DNA of 64,000 nt. Origin: CAIWHR01 sp963724975 (GTDB taxonomy: Bacteria > Pseudomonadota > Gammaproteobacteria > Burkholderiales > Casimicrobiaceae). The DNA lies in assembly GCA_963724975.1 (NCBI GenBank), contig CAVRXB010000005.1, positions 1,054,001 through 1,118,000 on the forward strand, read 5' to 3'. A model generated the notes under the pieces. The model saw only the letters and a list, made by a program, of their open reading frames with translations. It was not told where the DNA came from and ran no database searches. This document shows positions 27,457-35,830 of this stretch, piece by piece. The translations under genes were made by a program, and so were the position numbers. The number at the start of each line of letters is the position of its first letter. Positions within the stretch are counted from its first letter, which is position 1.

Positions 27457-28115
27457 TCCCGACGCTGCCCGCGCTGTCGCTGCTCGAAACGCGCGTGCTC
27501 GGTGTATTGGTCGAGAAGCAGCATACGGTGCCCGATGCGTACCCGCTCACGCTGAATGCACTGGTTGCGGGCTGCAACCAAAAGACGAGCCGCGATCCGA
27601 TCCTCGACGCCGGCGAGGCCGAAGTACAGGCAAGCGTCGATCACTTGCGAACGCTGTCGCTCATCGTCGAATCGAGCGGAGGCCGAGCGATGCGTTATGC
27701 GCATAACGTCGAGCGCGTGCTTGCCGTGCCGTCGCAGTCCGTGGCCCTGCTCGCGGCGTTGATGCTGCGCGGTCCGCAGACGGTAAGCGAGCTCCGAACC
27801 AGTACCGAACGGCTGCATCGCTTCGCCGACGTTTCTACCGTCGAAGGTTTTCTGAATGAGCTCGGCAGCCGGCCGGCCGGAGCGCTCGTCGCCGAATTGC
27901 CGCGCCAGCCCGGAACGCGCGAAACGCGCTGGACGCATCTGCTGTCCGGCACGCCCGCCACCGATGCCGCACCCGGATCCGTTTCCGGCAACGATTTCCT
28001 GGCGGTCTCGGAGGTCGCGGCGCTCAAGGCCAACCTTGCGCGCCTCGAAGGCGAACTCTCGGCACTGAAGGCCGTCATCGCGAAAATCTGCACCGAGCTC
28101 GGCATTCGCACCTGA
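27453..28115 (+). CDS. yceH: YceH family protein (DUF480)
   Basis: About 220 residues forming two tandem winged-helix domains (LSLLETRVLGVLVEKQHTVPDAYPLTLNALVAGCNQKTSRDP and SVALLAALMLRGPQTVSELRTSTERLHRFADVSTVEGFLNEL), the arrangement of the YceH/DUF480 family, with a short C-terminal coiled coil (VAALKANLARLEGELSALKAVIAKI). GTG 27453 overlaps the previous stop (GTGA) and matches the family start. Role unknown; DNA binding is likely from the fold. Confidence 0.9.
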   Translation: MIPTLPALSLLETRVLGVLVEKQHTVPDAYPLTLNALVAGCNQKTSRDPILDAGEAEVQASVDHLRTLSLIVESSGGRAMRYAHNVERVLAVPSQSVALLAALMLRGPQTVSELRTSTERLHRFADVSTVEGFLNELGSRPAGALVAELPRQPGTRETRWTHLLSGTPATDAAPGSVSGNDFLAVSEVAALKANLARLEGELSALKAVIAKICTELGIRT

Positions 28116-28137
28116 TCGCGGATTGCGAACCGCGATC
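28114..28137 (+). terminator. Stem-loop at the yceH stop
   Basis: A perfect 8-base-pair stem (GATCGCGG at 28114-28121, CCGCGATC at 28130-28137) with an 8-base loop begins inside the stop codon of yceH. No T run follows, so it may act with Rho or only stabilise the transcript. Confidence 0.4.
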
Positions 28138-28247
28138 GCCGCGGCGTGACGTCTTGATTGCAGAAATCGCGTCGACGGCGCCACAATAGCGGTCGCGCTG
28201 CAGCTTTCGCGCGCACCCTTCATCTGCAAAATCTCTGGACGCGGACT

Positions 28248-29060
28248 ATGGATATTCAGAACATGTTCGAAACCGCCAGGCCCACGATCGTCGCAGTGGG
28301 TCTCAAAGTCCTGGGTGCAATCGCGCTCTACATCGTCGGCCGCTGGCTGATCGGCATTGCGGCAACGCTCGTTCAGAAGGCGCTCGAGCGGCAGAAAGTC
28401 GATCCAACCATCGTCCGCTACGTCGGCAGTGCGATCGGCATCGCGCTCAACATCCTGCTCGTCATCGGCATCCTGGGCTATTTCGGCGTCGAGACGACGT
28501 CGTTTGCCGCGCTGATCGCGGCACTTGGCATAGCAATCGGCGCCGCCTGGGGTGGCCTCCTGTCCAACTTCGCGGCCGGTGTGTTCATCCTCATGCTCCG
28601 GCCATTCAAAATCGGCGATTACGTTTTCGCGGCGGACGTCGAAGGTACGGTGCGGGCGATCGGCCTTTTTTCCACGACGATCGACAGCCCCGACAACGTG
28701 CAGACGTACGTCGGCAACGCCAAGGTGATGAACGGCACGATCAAGAATTTCTCGACCAACGCGTTCCGCCGCGTCGACCTGACTGCGCAACTCGACCGCA
28801 GCGTCGATCCGGCGGATGCCGTTCGGCGGTTGAACGCTGCGCTGCCGAAAATTGCAAACGTCATCGCCGACCCGCCGCCCACGGTCGAAATCCTCACATT
28901 CAACGAGCTGGGGCCGGTTCTCGCCGTGCGTCCGTTCGTGCACACCGATCACTATTGGCAGGTTTATTTCGACACCAATCGGACGATTCGCGAAACCTTC
29001 GGCGCCGCGGGTTACCCAGCACCCGTGGCGCACCAGGTCGTGCATCAGCGCACGGCCTGA
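28248..29060 (+). CDS. Small-conductance mechanosensitive channel (MscS family)
   Basis: A 270-residue MscS-type channel that opens under membrane tension to release solutes. Three membrane helices are visible, the pore helix being FAALIAALGIAIGAAWGGLLSNFAAGVFILMLRPFKIGD with the Ala/Gly packing pattern of TM3, followed by the beta domain (VEGTVRAIGLFSTTI) and the cytoplasmic alpha/beta vestibule. ATG 28248 is chosen since the sequence before it is not family-like. Confidence 0.94.
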   Translation: MDIQNMFETARPTIVAVGLKVLGAIALYIVGRWLIGIAATLVQKALERQKVDPTIVRYVGSAIGIALNILLVIGILGYFGVETTSFAALIAALGIAIGAAWGGLLSNFAAGVFILMLRPFKIGDYVFAADVEGTVRAIGLFSTTIDSPDNVQTYVGNAKVMNGTIKNFSTNAFRRVDLTAQLDRSVDPADAVRRLNAALPKIANVIADPPPTVEILTFNELGPVLAVRPFVHTDHYWQVYFDTNRTIRETFGAAGYPAPVAHQVVHQRTA

Positions 29061-29096
29061 GGCAACCGCGGCGCGCGTTCGACGAGGAGAGAGACG

Positions 29097-29516
29097 ATGG
29101 GAATGCTCGACGGTTTGCTCGGCAATCTAATGGGCGGAATGACAAGTGACGGCGCCGGCGGCAGGCAACAGAGTCCGCTGCTGCTGATAGCGCTGCAGCT
29201 GCTGCAGCAGAACGGTGGTCTGCAAGGCATGCTGGGCAAGTTTCAGCAGGCCGGTTACGGCGCGCAGGCCGACTCGTGGGTGTCGACGGGGCAGAACCAG
29301 CCCATCTCCACCGACGCGCTGTCGCAGGTGCTGGGACAAGGTCAGCTCGGCCGCATCGCGCGTGAGCTCGGCATGTCACAGGGCGAAGCGGCCGGCGGTC
29401 TCGCATCGATGCTGCCGCAGATGATCGACAAGATGACGCCGCAAGGGCAGGTCCCGGACGACCAGCAGGACATCGTCGCCGAAGCGCTGGCGCTGCTGAA
29501 AAGCAAAACCGCCTGA
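29097..29516 (+). CDS. YidB-like DUF937 family protein
   Basis: A 139-residue small protein with a Gly/Met/Gln-rich N terminus (MLDGLLGNLMGGM, LLLIALQLLQQNGGLQGMLGKFQQAG) and the core SWVSTGQNQPISTDALSQVLGQGQLGRIARELGMSQGEAAGGLASMLPQMIDKMTPQG typical of YidB/DUF937. No catalytic residues or signal are evident and the function is unknown. A GAGGAGAGAG ribosome site precedes the ATG. It lies between mscS and uppP on the same strand. Confidence 0.88.
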   Translation: MGMLDGLLGNLMGGMTSDGAGGRQQSPLLLIALQLLQQNGGLQGMLGKFQQAGYGAQADSWVSTGQNQPISTDALSQVLGQGQLGRIARELGMSQGEAAGGLASMLPQMIDKMTPQGQVPDDQQDIVAEALALLKSKTA

Positions 29517-29532
29517 TGCTCGCGGCGAATTT

Positions 29533-30363
29533 TTGGAACCTCCGAGTCTTGTCACCGCGCTGATCCTCGGCATTGTCGAGGGTCTCACCGAATTCTTGCC
29601 GGTATCGTCGACCGGCCACCTGATCGTCGCCGGATCGCTGCTGAGTTACACGGGCGAGCAGGCGAAGACGTTCGAGATCGTGATCCAGGCAGGTGCGATC
29701 CTCGCGGTGTGCTGGGAATACCGCGCGCGGCTTGGCCATGTGTTGCGTGGCCTCTTCACCGAAAGGTCCGCGCAACGCTTCGCCGTCAACCTCTTGATCG
29801 CGTTCCTGCCGGCCGCGGTGCTCGGTCTCGCGTTCAATCGCGCGATCAAATCGCATCTTTTCGCGCCGGTGCCGGTGGCGTGCGCATTTGTCGTCGGTGC
29901 CTTTGTGATCATTTGCGCTGAGCGACGGCAGCGCATGCGACCCGGAGCGGTCCGCATCACCGAGGTCGACGCGATGCGGTGGACCGATGCATTGCTGGTC
30001 GGCTGCGCACAGGCGCTCGCGTTGATCCCCGGGACCTCGCGCTCCGGAGCGACGATCATCGGCGGCATGCTGTTCGGCCTCTCGCGCGTCGCCGCCACCG
30101 AATTCTCGTTCTTTCTTGCGATTCCCACGCTGTTCGCGGCGACCGGCTATTCACTGTGGAAGGATGCATCGCTTCTTTCGGCGCACGCGCTCCCCGCCTT
30201 TGGTGTCGGGTTCGCCGCCGCGTTCGTCTCGGCATTCGCCTGCGTACGCTGGCTGATTCGCTATGTGAGCCATCACGATTTCGTACCGTTCGCGTGGTAT
30301 CGCATCGCGTTCGGCGTCGTGATCCTCGCGACTGCATACGCCGGCGTCGTGCGCTGGGACTAG
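29533..30363 (+). CDS. uppP: Undecaprenyl-diphosphatase UppP (BacA)
   Basis: A 276-residue polytopic membrane phosphatase that recycles undecaprenyl pyrophosphate for peptidoglycan synthesis. The two active-site motifs are EGLTEFLPVSSTGHL (17-31; Glu17 and Glu20 catalytic) and PGTSRSGATIIGGML near residue 158 with the catalytic Arg. Loss of this activity raises bacitracin sensitivity. The only start matching the family N terminus is TTG 29533, 17 bases after the previous stop. Confidence 0.95.
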   Translation: MEPPSLVTALILGIVEGLTEFLPVSSTGHLIVAGSLLSYTGEQAKTFEIVIQAGAILAVCWEYRARLGHVLRGLFTERSAQRFAVNLLIAFLPAAVLGLAFNRAIKSHLFAPVPVACAFVVGAFVIICAERRQRMRPGAVRITEVDAMRWTDALLVGCAQALALIPGTSRSGATIIGGMLFGLSRVAATEFSFFLAIPTLFAATGYSLWKDASLLSAHALPAFGVGFAAAFVSAFACVRWLIRYVSHHDFVPFAWYRIAFGVVILATAYAGVVRWD

Positions 30364-30379
30364 GCAGTAGCACAGAAGC

Positions 30380-30385
30380 TATAAT
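30380..30385 (+). promoter_or_regulatory. Candidate -10 box of gabD
   Basis: A perfect TATAAT lies 77 bases before the gabD ATG and 17 bases after the uppP stop. The -35 region upstream (GGACTA at the right spacing) is poor, so an activator may be needed, or the match is chance. Confidence 0.4.
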
Positions 30386-30396
30386 GAATCTTCGGC

Positions 30397-30451
30397 GCGC
30401 CGCGCGCGCCGGGTCCATCCGACCCAGGCGCCGCGCGCGCCGCGTCCATCC
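30397..30451 (+). repeat. Two 24-base direct repeats in the gabD leader
   Basis: Copy 1 (30397-30420) and copy 2 (30428-30451) both read GCGCCGCGCGCGCCG, then a variable base, then GTCCATCC; they differ at one position and are 31 bases apart. They lie between the TATAAT and the AGGAG ribosome site of gabD, so both would be in the 5' leader RNA. The alternating GC core could fold or form Z-like DNA; no known regulator site was recognised. Confidence 0.6.
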
Positions 30452-30461
30452 AGGAGTTACT

Positions 30462-31951
30462 ATGGCCCCCGACACGCTCGAACGTTCTCTCCCGCAACTC
30501 AAGGATCCGTCGCTGTTGCGCGAAGCAGTGCTATATCGACGGCAAATGGCACGACGCAGACGGCGGTGCGACGCACGCCGTCCATAACCCCGCCACCGGA
30601 AGAAGTATCGGCACCTCGCCGAGAATGGGGACGGCGGAAACCACACGCGCGATCGACGCCGCGACCACGGCGTGGCCTGCGTGGCGGGCGAAGACCGCCA
30701 AGGAGCGCGGCGCCGTTCTGCGCAAATGGTTCGAGCTGATGCTCTCGAATGTGGATGACCTCGCGCTGATCCTGACGAGCGAGCAAGGCAAGCCGCTCGC
30801 CGAATCGAAAGGCGAAGTCACGATCGGCGCCTGGTACGTCGAATGGTTCGCGGAGGAAGCGCGGCGCGTCTACGGCGATGTCATTCCGACGATAGGCAAC
30901 GACCGGCGCCTCGTCGTGATCAAGGAGCCGGTAGGCGTCTGCGCCGCGATCACACCGTGGAATTTTCCTTGCTCGATGATTACGCGCAAGGTGGCTCCGG
31001 CGCTGGCGGCAGGCTGCACCGTCGTCATCAAACCTGCGGAAGCGACGCCCTTTTTCCGCCCTGGCGCTGGCGGAGCTCGCGCATCGTGCGGGCTTTCCCG
31101 CTGGCGTGCTCAACGTGATCACCGGCGACTCGAAGGCGATCGGTGGCGAGATGTGCGCAAATCCGAACGTGCGCAAGCTTTCGTTCACCGGCTCGACGGC
31201 AGTCGGCCGCTTGCTGATGCAGCAGGTGGCGCCGACGATCAAGAAGCTCTCCCTCGAGCTCGGCGGCAATGCGCCCTTCATCGTCTTCGATGATGCCGAC
31301 CTCGACGCCGCGGCCGAAGGCGCGATCATCTCGAAATACCGGAACACGGGTCAGACCTGCGTGTGCGCCAATCGCCTTTTCGTGCAAGACAAAGTCTACG
31401 ACGCGTTCGCCGCGAAGCTCGCCGACCGGGTCCGTGCACTCAAGGTCGGCCCCGGCACCGAGCCGGGGGTGAACCAGGGCCCGCTGATCGACCAGGCGGC
31501 CCTGGTGAAAGTCGAGGAGCATGTCGCAGACGCAACGGCGCTCGGTGCACGCATCACGACCGGCGGCAGACGGCATGCGCTCGGCGGAACGTTCTACGAG
31601 CCGACCGTGCTGACCGGCGTCACGCCCGAAATGAAAATCTTTCGCGAGGAGACTTTCGGACCGGTCGCGCCGCTCTTTCGCTTCAAGACGGACGCTGAAG
31701 TCGTCGAACTCGCGAACCGCACCGAGTTCGGCTTGGCCTCGTATTTCTATTCGCGTGACATCGGGCGCATCTGGCGCGTTGCCGAGGCCCTCGAGTATGG
31801 AATGGTCGGCGTCAACACGGGGCTGATCACGACCGAAGTGGCGCCCTTCGGCGGCGTCAAGCAATCCGGCCTGGGACGCGAAGGTTCGAAATACGGGATA
31901 GACGAGTTCGTCGAAGTGAAGTACGTCTGCTTTGGCGGCGTCGACCGCTAG
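30462..31951 (+). pseudogene. gabD: Succinate-semialdehyde dehydrogenase, two frameshifts
   Basis: Three frames join into one full-length (about 495-residue) aldehyde dehydrogenase of the GabD type, which oxidises succinate semialdehyde to succinate. Seen in order: ERSLPQLKDPSLLRE; NPATGRSIG (frame 2); the cofactor motif ITPWNFPCSMITRKVAPALAAGC; FTGSTAVGRLL; the Glu motif LELGGNAPFIVFDDAD; the catalytic Cys in NTGQTCVCANR; and EETFGPVAP (frame 3). Frame changes are near 30525 and in the T run at 31051-31055; deleting one base at each restores the protein. ATG 30462 has a good AGGAG site. Confidence 0.88.
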
Positions 31952-32073
31952 GACCGTCTCAACATTGGATGCGTGGCCCGCTGCCGGGTCGCGCTCTCGA
32001 AGTGATCGGCGCAGTTCGACGCCCCGGCCTCAGGGTCACGTGCCGCACCTCGAGGCAAGGTACCTGCGGAGCC

Positions 32074-32364
32074 TCAGAACGTCGGGGCCGGCACGTCGTC
32101 CGCAACGGCGTCCTTCGACGCAGCGTTGACGTTCTTTTCGACGGGCGCCTTCGAGGCCGCACCTGCGGCGGCTTGCGACTGCTGCGGTGGCGCAACCACG
32201 TAGAGCGCCGCCGCGGTAGCCACTGGCATACCGACGACATCGCCGGGCGCCAAGACCTTGAAACCCGCCCAGTAACCGAATACTCCGGCAATCAGCATCA
32301 CGATCAGCGCCTTTTCCCCGGTCGTGACCGATTGCCCCTTTTCGAAGCCATCTGTCCTGTTCAT
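32074..32364 (-). CDS. Small membrane protein, hypothetical
   Basis: A 96-residue protein I do not recognise. Residues 18-40 (EKALIVMLIAGVFGYWAGFKVLA) look like one membrane helix, followed by a second weakly hydrophobic stretch (VGMPVATAAALYVVAP), then an Ala/Lys/Gln-rich low-complexity tail. It stands alone between gabD and the Crp/Fnr gene, and the 120 and 200 bases on either side hold no recognisable gene. The composition matches its neighbours. Confidence 0.5.
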   Translation of the reverse strand: MNRTDGFEKGQSVTTGEKALIVMLIAGVFGYWAGFKVLAPGDVVGMPVATAAALYVVAPPQQSQAAAGAASKAPVEKNVNAASKDAVADDVPAPTF

Positions 32365-32567
32365 TTCTCATCTCCGGTCGGACTGCTGTCCTCTTACGGG
32401 GCGCCGGATCAACAGCGATTGGCCCGGTGGCCCCCGGCGTCCCGCGTTTTGCGCGACGTCGATGGGCTCCACTCTAGGGCTTCCCCGCCTGGCGCAGAGA
32501 GGGACAATTCGGGGGAAGGCTTGCGGAATATTCACGCGCGGCCGAGTCGCGAGCCCTTGCCAGGGTC

Positions 32568-33224
32568 CTACCAGCCGGGTGGCGGCTTCCTGAGGATGGT
32601 GATCGTTCGCTCCTCGATGGCGAGGTAGCCTCCGCCGACCAGGTCCTTCATCAGGCGGCTGATCATGTCCCGCGATGCTCCTACACGCTCGGCGATATCC
32701 TGCTGCGTGAGCTTCTCCGGAACGACGAGCCGCCCGTCCCGCTCGACGGCAAGCGACAGCAGGAGCCGCACGAGGCGCCCGTAGACATCGGAAAGGGCAA
32801 GGCTCTTGACGCTTTCGGTCGTGTGGCGGACGCGCCGGATCAGCATCTCGATCAGGTGCAGCGCGAAGTCGGGATGGGCGAGCACGAACTCGCGGAAATT
32901 CGCTCGACTCACGACGGCGCATGTCGTCGGCTCGACGGTCATCACGGACGCGGAACGCGGAGAGCCATCGAGCGACATCTCGCCCACGTACTCGCCGGGA
33001 CCGTGGAAGTCGATGACGACCTCCTTGCCGGCCTCGTTGCTCGCATACACCTTGACCTTGCCCGCCAGCACGATGAACAGCGAGTCGGCGTGCTCGCCCT
33101 CGTTGATGAGGACGGCGTTCTTCGGGAACTGGCGAACGACGCCCGTGGCCGCAATGGCACGCAGCGTATCCTGCGTCAGCGGCGCAAACGGGTCGGCGGG
33201 CGCGGCGTCACGAACGGCGGTCAC
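32568..33224 (-). CDS. Crp/Fnr family transcriptional regulator
   Basis: A 218-residue regulator with an N-terminal cyclic-nucleotide-type beta roll (LFIVLAGKVKVYASNEAGKEVVIDFHGPGEYVGEMSLDGSPRSASV) and a C-terminal winged helix (LTQQDIAERVGASRDMISRLMKDLVGGGYLAIEERTITI). The phosphate-loop position reads GEMSLDGSPRSA, close to the cAMP-binding consensus GE-x-A-L-x(n)-PRAA but with Ser instead of Ala, so the ligand is uncertain. No N-terminal Cys cluster, so it is not a 4Fe-4S FNR. Start GTG 33224. Confidence 0.9.
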   Translation of the reverse strand: MTAVRDAAPADPFAPLTQDTLRAIAATGVVRQFPKNAVLINEGEHADSLFIVLAGKVKVYASNEAGKEVVIDFHGPGEYVGEMSLDGSPRSASVMTVEPTTCAVVSRANFREFVLAHPDFALHLIEMLIRRVRHTTESVKSLALSDVYGRLVRLLLSLAVERDGRLVVPEKLTQQDIAERVGASRDMISRLMKDLVGGGYLAIEERTITILRKPPPGW

Positions 33225-33280
33225 GAACGGTTCCGCATCGAAGGCTACGCTGCATTGTACCGCTGCGTTGGAAGAACCTT

Positions 33281-34513
33281 TTAGTCGTATTTGCGCAGGT
33301 CTTCGATGACCTTGCCGTCGTTCGGGAGCTCGCCGGGCGCACGAAATACGACGCCTCCCCGGAGCTTCGTCACGTCGCGGATCGATGCGACGATCGGGTC
33401 GGCAGGCATTGGTCCCGCCGTCTCGACATTGAGCGTCATCCGATCGGCGCCGTCCGGGTTGTCGACGACGAGCCGGGCACGCAGGATCTCCGGATGACGC
33501 CTGACGATTGCCGCGACCTGCGAAGGATGCACGAACATCCCCTTCACCTTCGTCGTCTGGTCGGCGCGCCCCAGCCAGCCCTTGATCCGGGCGTTGGTCC
33601 GGCCACAGGGGCTCACGCCAGGGACGAACGCGGAAAGATCACCGGTGCCAAAGCGGATCAGCGGATAGACGGCGTTGTGAAGCGTCGTAACGACAACCTC
33701 GCCCACCTCGCCGGGCACAACGGGATCGCCGGTACCGGGCCGCACGAGCTCGACCAGCACGCCTTCGTCGACGACGAGCCCGGCGCGAGCTTCGGTCTCG
33801 TACGCGATCGAACCGAGATCGGCGCTCGCGTAGACCTGGTATCCCGAGATGCCGCGCGCCGCGAATGCATCGCGCAGGCTGGGCGGGAACGCCTCCGCGG
33901 AGAAGAGCGCTTTGGTAAGCGATGGCAGCGCGGTGCCGAGCTCGTCGGCCTTTTCAAGGATGATCCTGAGGAACGACGGCGTGCCGACGTATCCATTCGG
34001 CGCAAGATCGGCGATGGCTTGCACCTGCTGCTCGGTTTGTCCGGTACCAGCGGGAAACACCGTGCACCCCAGCGCGAGCGCGCCGGTTTCGAGCATCGAC
34101 CCCGCCGGCGTGAAATGATAGGCGAACGCGTTGTGGATGAGATCGCCCGCGCGAAATCCGGCAGCGAAGAGCGCGCGGGCAAGGCGCCAATGATCGGGCA
34201 GGCGGCCCTCCGGCTCGTAGATCGGGCCCGGCGATGCAAATACGCGCGCGGCTTCGCCTCGCTTCAAGGCTGCCAATCCGCCGAATGGCCGGCTCGCCTT
34301 CTGCAACTCGAGGAGATCGGACTTCCGCGTCACCGGCACCCCGGCAAGCGCCGTACGCGACGTGACCGCGGCGGGATCGACTGCAGCCAGGATGCGCGCG
34401 AATGCCGGCGCGTTCGACTTCGCGTGCGCGATTTGCAGCGGCAACGCGTCCGCCAGCGCCCGTTCGCGCAGGTCGGGATCGCGTGTCTCGAGCGAGTCGA
34501 AGTGTTCGCTCAT
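33281..34513 (-). CDS. PaaK-like adenylate-forming family protein (degenerate P-loop)
   Basis: A 410-residue protein resembling phenylacetate-CoA ligases: the C-terminal half has VYPLIRFGTGDLSAF, CGRTNARIKGWLGRADQTTKVKGMFVHPSQVAAIV and a final Lys in LPNDGKVIEDLRKY. The usual Ser/Thr/Gly-rich ATP loop is replaced by FASPGPIYEPEG near residue 92, so adenylation may be altered. It overlaps nothing but starts 1 base after yjbR and ends the liv-associated run, so it may act on the acid imported by that system. Substrate unknown. Confidence 0.75.
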   Translation of the reverse strand: MSEHFDSLETRDPDLRERALADALPLQIAHAKSNAPAFARILAAVDPAAVTSRTALAGVPVTRKSDLLELQKASRPFGGLAALKRGEAARVFASPGPIYEPEGRLPDHWRLARALFAAGFRAGDLIHNAFAYHFTPAGSMLETGALALGCTVFPAGTGQTEQQVQAIADLAPNGYVGTPSFLRIILEKADELGTALPSLTKALFSAEAFPPSLRDAFAARGISGYQVYASADLGSIAYETEARAGLVVDEGVLVELVRPGTGDPVVPGEVGEVVVTTLHNAVYPLIRFGTGDLSAFVPGVSPCGRTNARIKGWLGRADQTTKVKGMFVHPSQVAAIVRRHPEILRARLVVDNPDGADRMTLNVETAGPMPADPIVASIRDVTKLRGGVVFRAPGELPNDGKVIEDLRKYD

Positions 34514-34514
34514 C

Positions 34515-34883
34515 TCAACGCGTGCGAATCATCGCGGCGGCAATCGCGTCGCGCGCGCGGCGATTGAGCTTTGCCGTGATGAGGGCGTGCGAACGAGCAA
34601 CCAGGGTGCGCGCATCGCTATCGGAGAGTGCCTTTGCATCGGTCACCTGCACCCAGTGCGCACGCGCAAGATAGGGTGCGGGGATGACGCCGGGAATATC
34701 GGTCAGCTCGAGGAAGCGCTCGGGATCGCATTTGAACGACATGGTCCGGCCCTTGCCGCCGTCGACGAAAAACACGGCGAACATTTTCGTTGCCACGCAG
34801 TAGCATTCGTCCGCGCCCCATTTGACGTCCATCGTCGCGCCCGGAAGCGTCGCGCAATGCTTGCGCAGAGAGTCGAAATTCAT
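34515..34883 (-). CDS. MmcQ/YjbR family protein
   Basis: A 122-residue protein of the YjbR family (CyaY-like fold), with MNFDSLRKHCATLPGATMDVKWGADECYCVATKMFAVF and a C-terminal SHALITAKLNRRARDAI helix. Proteins of this family are often labelled DNA-binding but their role is not settled. It sits between livF and the PaaK-like gene on the minus strand with gaps of 25 and 1 bases. Confidence 0.88.
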   Translation of the reverse strand: MNFDSLRKHCATLPGATMDVKWGADECYCVATKMFAVFFVDGGKGRTMSFKCDPERFLELTDIPGVIPAPYLARAHWVQVTDAKALSDSDARTLVARSHALITAKLNRRARDAIAAAMIRTR

Positions 34884-34908
34884 GGCACCGTGGCGACGAC
34901 AAGTGCGC

Positions 34909-35742
34909 CTACGCCAGCCAGCGCTTTCTGCGACGATAGTGCTTGACGTCGCGAAAACTCTTTCGCCCTGCGGTGGACAGGCCGAGGTAGAACTCCTTCA
35001 CGTCCTCGTTCTGCGCGAGATCCTGCGCGACACCGTCCATCACGACTCGGCCATTCTCGAGGATGTAACCGTAATTCGCGTAGCGCAGCGCCACGGTCGT
35101 GTTCTGTTCGGCGAGCAGGAACGACACGTGCTCCTTCCGGTTCAGATCGCGGACGATTTCGAAAATCTCCTCGACGATCTGCGGCGCGAGGCCCATCGAC
35201 GGCTCGTCCAGCAGGATCATCGACGGCCGCGCCATCAGCGCGCGGCCGACGGCGGTCATTTGCTGCTCGCCACCGGACGTGTAGCCGGAGAGGCTCGCCC
35301 GGCGCTGCTGCAGTCGCGGGAAGTAGTGGTAGACCTTGTCCAGATTCGCGCGAATCTCGGCGCGCGACGCCTTGCTCGTGTACGCGCCCGTCAGCAGATT
35401 CTCCTCCACCGTCAGGTGCGCGAAGCAGTGCCGGCCTTCCATCACCTGGCACACGCCCATGCGAACGAGCTCGTTCGGCGTGAGCTTGTCCACGCGCTTG
35501 CCCTTGAACTCGATGGTTCCCTTCGTGACGTCGCCGCGCTCAGCCGCAAGCAGATTGGAGATCGACTTCAGCGTCGTGCTCTTGCCCGCGCCATTGGCGC
35601 CGAGAAGCGCCACAACCGAGCCTTCGGGGACCTCGAGCGAGACGCCTTTCAGCACCAGAATGACGTGGTCGTAGATGACCTCGACATTGTTGATCGAGAG
35701 GTACGGTGCTGCAGACTGTGCCTGCGCGACGGTGGCGGACAT
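34909..35742 (-). CDS. livF: Branched-chain amino acid-type ABC transporter ATPase LivF
   Basis: A 277-residue ABC ATPase of the hydrophobic amino-acid uptake family. Walker A is GANGAGKST (48-56), signature YTSGGEQQMTAV, Walker B MILLDEPSMGLAP, with the LivF C-terminal EENLLTGAYTS and FYLGLS features. It pairs with LivG at the LivHM permease. Last importer gene of the minus-strand run from the ligase at 41996. Confidence 0.93.
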   Translation of the reverse strand: MSATVAQAQSAAPYLSINNVEVIYDHVILVLKGVSLEVPEGSVVALLGANGAGKSTTLKSISNLLAAERGDVTKGTIEFKGKRVDKLTPNELVRMGVCQVMEGRHCFAHLTVEENLLTGAYTSKASRAEIRANLDKVYHYFPRLQQRRASLSGYTSGGEQQMTAVGRALMARPSMILLDEPSMGLAPQIVEEIFEIVRDLNRKEHVSFLLAEQNTTVALRYANYGYILENGRVVMDGVAQDLAQNEDVKEFYLGLSTAGRKSFRDVKHYRRRKRWLA

Positions 35743-35830
35743 GGAACGTGCGGTCCTGATCTATTGCGGACAGGGCTGCAAGGCCTTCCCGCGGGCGGGA
35801 GAGGCCCTGCGCCACACTTGTTCGCGCGGT

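Noticed and set aside
27438..29045. Long minus-strand frame opposite yceH and mscS
   Set aside because: Both plus-strand genes are strongly supported by family motifs; the opposite frame is low-complexity Arg/Asp/Glu.
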